Shown here: one piece after another, positions 31,156-34,564 of the stretch
Layout of the letters: the number at the start of each line of letters is the position of its first letter
Numbering within the stretch: the first letter of the stretch is position 1
Assembly: GCA_965369705.1 (NCBI GenBank)
Contig: CBDURF010000010.1
Span: 1 to 34,564, forward strand
DNA from: JAGLCY01 sp965369705
GTDB taxonomy: Bacteria; Krumholzibacteriota; Krumholzibacteriia; LZORAL124-64-63
DNA length: 34,564 nucleotides
Direction of reading: 5' to 3'
Program-made: the position numbers and the translations under genes
The notes under the pieces: model-generated
The model's input: the letters and a program-made list of their open reading frames with translations, nothing else
Databases searched by the model: none
What the model was told of the DNA's origin: nothing

Positions 31156-33782
31156 AGCCGGCTCGTCTTTCTCCGGAAGTGAAGGCGCACCCCTTCGGCC
31201 ACGGTGTTGAGAATGAAGGTCATCACGAAAAGGGTCAACGCGGCCAGGAACAGGGTCCGGTAATGAGTGCTGTTCTGCACCGCTTCGGGCAATTCCACCG
31301 CAAGATTGGCGGACAGGGTACGAAAACCGTTGAAGATGTTCATATCCATGATGGGCGTATTGCCGGCTGCCATCAGCACGATCATGGTTTCTCCCACCGC
31401 GCGGCCCAGACCGATCATGGCTGCGGAAAACAACCCGCTCATGGCCGGGGGAACGACTACCAGGATCGCCGTCTGCCAAGGGGTCGCCCCGGCTCCCAAC
31501 GACGCGGCCCGGAGATGATCGGGTACCGACGTGAGGGCATCCTCGCTGATGGTATAGATCAGGGGTATGACGGCGAATCCCATGGCAATGCCGACCACCA
31601 AGGCGTTACGCTGCACGTAGGTGCCGTACACGGAACCGCGTGGATCCCAGCCGGAGGAATCCAGCAGCCACCCCAGAAACAGCGCAATACCGACGGTCAG
31701 GACCGTGGACGCCAGGAACCTGCCCAGATCCAGCAGGGCCAACGATGTCCGGCCCCAGTTCGCACCCCGGTTCCGGACGAATCCCTGACCGTAACGGCCG
31801 TTGAGCCAGCTGACGAACAACCCGCCGGGCGCCAGGAGCAGCACCACCCAGCCGCCGATGCCGGAACCCATCCTGCCGTCGAGCCAGCCCTTGAAGTTGC
31901 CCGCGAAACCGATGTTCTCCACCACCGGGCCAAGCTGCCACCCGGCCCACGCACCGACGAGCAGGGCCCCCAGCACGGCGAACGGCCGGTAGGAATCCAG
32001 GCGGGCCGCCATTTCCCGGGGCAGCAGCTGCCAGAGATGGGCGCCCAGCAGCACGCAGAAAGGACTGAACAGGATCACCACCAGGACTTCCACGGCGACC
32101 CTTTCGACCACGGGCGCCATGACCAGCGCCGCCAGGAAACCAAGGACCACGCTCGGCAGGCTGGCCATGATCTCGATCACCGGTTTGACCCGGGAACGGG
32201 ACTTCTTGTCCAGGAATTCGCTGGTGTAGATGGCGGCAAGAACAGCCAGCGGCAGGCCGAACAGCAAGGAGTAGAAGGTGGCCTTGAGGGTGCCGAAGAT
32301 CAGGGGGATCAGGCTCAGTTTGGGTTCGAAGCTGTCCGATGCGGCTGAAGACTGCCAGACGTAGGCCGGTCCGGAATAGCCCTCGTACCAGACGGGTCGG
32401 AACAGGACCCCGAGACTGATTTCGGCATGGGGTGCATCCAGGCGCCAGACCCCGCTGCCGTCACGGCCGGCGGCGGTGAGCAGATCCTCGCGCGGGGCCA
32501 AGGCCACCTGGAGCACCGAACCGTCCGCCAACCTGCCCTCTCCCAGCTTGCGACCGCTGGTGACATGGAAAACCTTCACCGACCCGTCGGCGTATCCGGC
32601 GGCCAGCATGCGTGAGCGATACGAAGCGCCCAGGGCGGTCACGGCCGCTTCACCGGCCTCCAGGCGGTGGGCGGGCACCATCCTGGCCGGGTCCCCACCC
32701 GTGCCCCTGATGGCGAACCAGACAGTCAATCCCCCCGCACCGTCTCCAACCGCCAGGGACACCTTTCCCGTCAGGAAGGCCATGCTGGTCACCGGAGTCC
32801 CTGGTTCCGGCGCCAGATCCTGGTTTCCGACCACTGAAAAAACCGACCCCGTTTTCTGGAGCAACAACGAATGGCCGTCCGGGGCGGTCAACAGGGCCAG
32901 ATCCCCCGTGTCGTTGAGCATGAGATATTCAAAGGCGCCCGCGGCACTCCCGTTCTTCCGGCCCAGGTCCAACTCTCCACCCCGGCTGCGCACCCGAACC
33001 TTGCCCGAGAGCATGTTGGTTTTCAGGGTGAGGTCCCGGTAATGGAAGATGCCGGTGCTGTCCAAGGCAGCCAGGGCGAAACCCGAAGATGTGGCGGACA
33101 AATCGATGAGGTCGATGGGCGCGCTGCCCAGGGGCAGGACATCCTGGCGGGTAAAGGTCAGGACCTGAAACCGGAGCTGGCCTTCAGGGGTCCGTTCCAG
33201 GGACCCGTTACGCCAAGCCCGGCGGGCGCCGGTTTCCAGATCGTGGTATTCCGCCGGAACGGCCTCGTCGGTCAGGAACTCCGTGGTGAAAGCGGCTTTG
33301 GCGAACATGACCGACCCGTCGGCAAATCCGAAGACACACTTGCCTTCAGGACCGGCAAAGGCCCAGCTCCTGGGCAATCTGCCTTCGGCGACGGGAATCC
33401 GGTCCAGAATCTTCCCCGTGTCCAGGTCCTGGACCAGGAAAAATCCATCCGACATGAGGTTCCAGGACATGCTGCCGTAGTTGTCGATGGCCTGGTCCAA
33501 AATTGCGAGCCGGGATCCGGCAGGCGAGGGCGAATCCGAAACGCCGGCGGCCAAGGCGGGCAGCTCCCGCCTGTCGTCCAGTTTTGTGGGCACCAACAGC
33601 GGCAGGACCACCCAGACCAGAAAGAGCCCCACCAGGGACACCGCCACGATGCCGCCGATGCCGCTGAGAGTGATCAGCCGCCGGGCAATCACGTCCTGGA
33701 GCAGGACGCTCCGGCGAGGCTTCCTGCTCCAGGTCTTGCCGGTTATGCTCCGGCGTTTTTCAGGATCCACGGCTGGACTCAT
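31152..33782 (-). CDS. pstC: Phosphate ABC transporter permease PstC, long form with N-terminal propeller-like domain
   Basis: This is an 876-residue protein. The first span at about 35-63 (LITLSGIGGIVAVSLVGLFLVWVVLPLLV) is followed by some 400 residues with repeated GFADGSVMFA-, AAGYADGSVKVF- and LTAAGRDGSGVWRL-like units that look like WD/beta-propeller blades in the periplasm. The permease core follows, with FGTLKATFYSLLFGLPLAVLAAIY, the coupling loop EDALTSVPDHLRAASLGAGATPWQT and VGETMIVLMAAGNTP. E. coli PstC has about 320 residues; long PstC forms of roughly 700 or more residues exist in other bacteria. The start ATG lies 15 nt after the pstS stop. The role of the propeller part is unknown; contact with PstS or a sensor role is possible. 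Confidence 0.93.
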   Translation of the reverse strand: MSPAVDPEKRRSITGKTWSRKPRRSVLLQDVIARRLITLSGIGGIVAVSLVGLFLVWVVLPLLVPTKLDDRRELPALAAGVSDSPSPAGSRLAILDQAIDNYGSMSWNLMSDGFFLVQDLDTGKILDRIPVAEGRLPRSWAFAGPEGKCVFGFADGSVMFAKAAFTTEFLTDEAVPAEYHDLETGARRAWRNGSLERTPEGQLRFQVLTFTRQDVLPLGSAPIDLIDLSATSSGFALAALDSTGIFHYRDLTLKTNMLSGKVRVRSRGGELDLGRKNGSAAGAFEYLMLNDTGDLALLTAPDGHSLLLQKTGSVFSVVGNQDLAPEPGTPVTSMAFLTGKVSLAVGDGAGGLTVWFAIRGTGGDPARMVPAHRLEAGEAAVTALGASYRSRMLAAGYADGSVKVFHVTSGRKLGEGRLADGSVLQVALAPREDLLTAAGRDGSGVWRLDAPHAEISLGVLFRPVWYEGYSGPAYVWQSSAASDSFEPKLSLIPLIFGTLKATFYSLLFGLPLAVLAAIYTSEFLDKKSRSRVKPVIEIMASLPSVVLGFLAALVMAPVVERVAVEVLVVILFSPFCVLLGAHLWQLLPREMAARLDSYRPFAVLGALLVGAWAGWQLGPVVENIGFAGNFKGWLDGRMGSGIGGWVVLLLAPGGLFVSWLNGRYGQGFVRNRGANWGRTSLALLDLGRFLASTVLTVGIALFLGWLLDSSGWDPRGSVYGTYVQRNALVVGIAMGFAVIPLIYTISEDALTSVPDHLRAASLGAGATPWQTAILVVVPPAMSGLFSAAMIGLGRAVGETMIVLMAAGNTPIMDMNIFNGFRTLSANLAVELPEAVQNSTHYRTLFLAALTLFVMTFILNTVAEGVRLHFRRKTSRL

Positions 33783-33797
33783 ATCAATCCCGCCGGG

Positions 33798-34564
33798 CTA
33801 GAAATTTGGCTCAATGCCGACGGTCTGAAGCTCTTCCCGGGCCACGGTGGCCGGAACAGGAAGGTAACCGTCCTTGACCACCACTTCCTGGCCCTGCTTG
33901 CTGAAAACGAAGCGGATGAACTCCCTGCGCAGGTCATCCAACTGACTGCCGGGTTTGTAGTTGACCGAAAGGTAGAGGAAACGGGCCAGGGGATAATCGC
34001 CGGAATAGGCGTTGTCCGCTTCAGCCGCCATGTAGGCGACATCATCCCCCGTGTCGGCGGACAGGGGCACCGCGCGCACGTCGCTTGTGATATAGCCGAT
34101 GCCGCTGTAACCGATGCCGTACTTGTCGGTGGCCACGCCCTGGACCACGGAACTGCTGCCCGGCTGTTCCTTGACCTCGTCCTTGTAGTCGCCCTTGAAC
34201 AGTGCGTGCTTCTTGAAGTAGCCGTAGGTGCCGGAGGCGCTGTTGCGACCGTAGAGGCTGATGGGCTTGTCCTTCCACTCGCCGGTCAAGCCGAGGTCGC
34301 CCCAGGTCCGGATTTCCTTGGTCATGCCACCCTTGCGGGTCTTGCTGAAGATGGCGTCGACCTGCTGTAGCGTCATTCCCGCGATGGGATTGTCCTTGTT
34401 TACGTACACCGCCAACATGTCGATGCTGGTCCGCAACTGCACCGGTTTGTAACCGAAGCGTTTTTCGAATTCGTCGATTTCCTTGCTCTTCATCTTGCGG
34501 CTCATGGGTCCGAAATTGCTGGTCCCGGCGATGAGTGCCGGAGGCGCCGTGGAAGATCCCTTGC
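33798..34564 (-). CDS. pstS: Phosphate-binding protein PstS, C-terminal part (5' end outside window)
   Basis: The frame is open to the window edge, so the N-terminus with its signal sequence lies beyond 34564. The visible part includes GSSTAPPALIAGTSNFGPMSR and RNSASGTYGYFKKHALF, typical phosphate-contact regions of PstS-like proteins, then QPGSSSVVQGVATDKYGIGYSGIGY. These proteins bind inorganic phosphate in the periplasm and hand it to PstCA. It is the first pst gene seen here, so the promoter and any Pho box lie outside the window. Confidence 0.93.
   Translation of the reverse strand, partial: KGSSTAPPALIAGTSNFGPMSRKMKSKEIDEFEKRFGYKPVQLRTSIDMLAVYVNKDNPIAGMTLQQVDAIFSKTRKGGMTKEIRTWGDLGLTGEWKDKPISLYGRNSASGTYGYFKKHALFKGDYKDEVKEQPGSSSVVQGVATDKYGIGYSGIGYITSDVRAVPLSADTGDDVAYMAAEADNAYSGDYPLARFLYLSVNYKPGSQLDDLRREFIRFVFSKQGQEVVVKDGYLPVPATVAREELQTVGIEPNF

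Noticed and set aside
31156..31479. N-terminal 108-residue extension of PstA
   Set aside because: This part overlaps the end of pstC in another frame and is arginine- and histidine-rich shadow sequence. The GTG at 31155 with a GTGA overlap and a following membrane span is the better start.
1..34564. CRISPR arrays, insertion sequences, prophage, tRNA or rRNA genes
   Set aside because: No regular spaced repeats, transposase or phage proteins, or recognisable RNA gene sequence was seen by eye. A tRNA/rRNA covariance search was not possible here.

Overview
This is a high-GC bacterial chromosomal window with dense, mostly minus-strand gene runs and no rRNA, tRNA, CRISPR array, transposase or phage gene that I could see. 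Two secreted peptidases end in FlgD-like C-terminal domains, and there are multiheme cytochromes, selenoproteins and enlarged Pst permeases. Together these suggest an uncultured FCB-group-like bacterium, for example a Krumholzibacteriota- or Eisenbacteria-type lineage. That placement is inference, because no marker gene in the window fixes the phylum.

Layout. (1) 1-6925: the end of a plus-strand GYD-domain gene, then a seven-gene minus-strand run read from 6925 down to 218: RluA-type pseudouridine synthase, periplasmic thioredoxin-like protein, LhgO-like FAD oxidoreductase, PAP2-family protein, secreted lysyl-endopeptidase-like protease, SQR-like flavoprotein and a 38-residue protein missed by simple ORF calling. 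(2) 7088-12543: a lipoprotein prolyl oligopeptidase (+), an EamA transporter and a secreted M1 aminopeptidase (both -). (3) 12735-19047: FmdB-type zinc ribbon, TGS-type nucleoside kinase, a double-ACT protein (-), ElbB, an orphan ParA-like ATPase, a zinc alcohol dehydrogenase and a SelW-like selenoprotein. (4) 19037-22676: a small secreted acidic/coiled-coil protein and a 1012-residue single-span membrane protein of unknown role. (5) 22864-28671: an electron-transfer locus. (6) 28764-34564: pstB, pstA, pstC and partial pstS on the minus strand.

The most notable content is the electron-transfer locus with its selenoproteins. A hybrid of eleven c-type haem motifs and a membrane cytochrome b (CbcL-like) is divergent from a DmsE/MtrA-like decahaem cytochrome. 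The decahaem gene is followed by an outer-membrane beta-barrel of the GSU2204 type. The barrel gene contains an in-frame TGA at codon 588, and its reading frame continues for 152 more codons with barrel-like sequence. A second in-frame TGA lies in the SelW-like gene at 18802-19047, in a CxxU motif. Both TGAs are followed by a hairpin whose 5-nt GGU-containing loop begins exactly 22 nt after the TGA. This supports selenocysteine decoding and argues against two nonsense mutations. The three electron-transfer proteins would make a quinol-to-outer-surface route with a selenocysteine in its outer-membrane component. The 616-bp AT-rich divergent region between them carries several repeat structures likely to be control sites.
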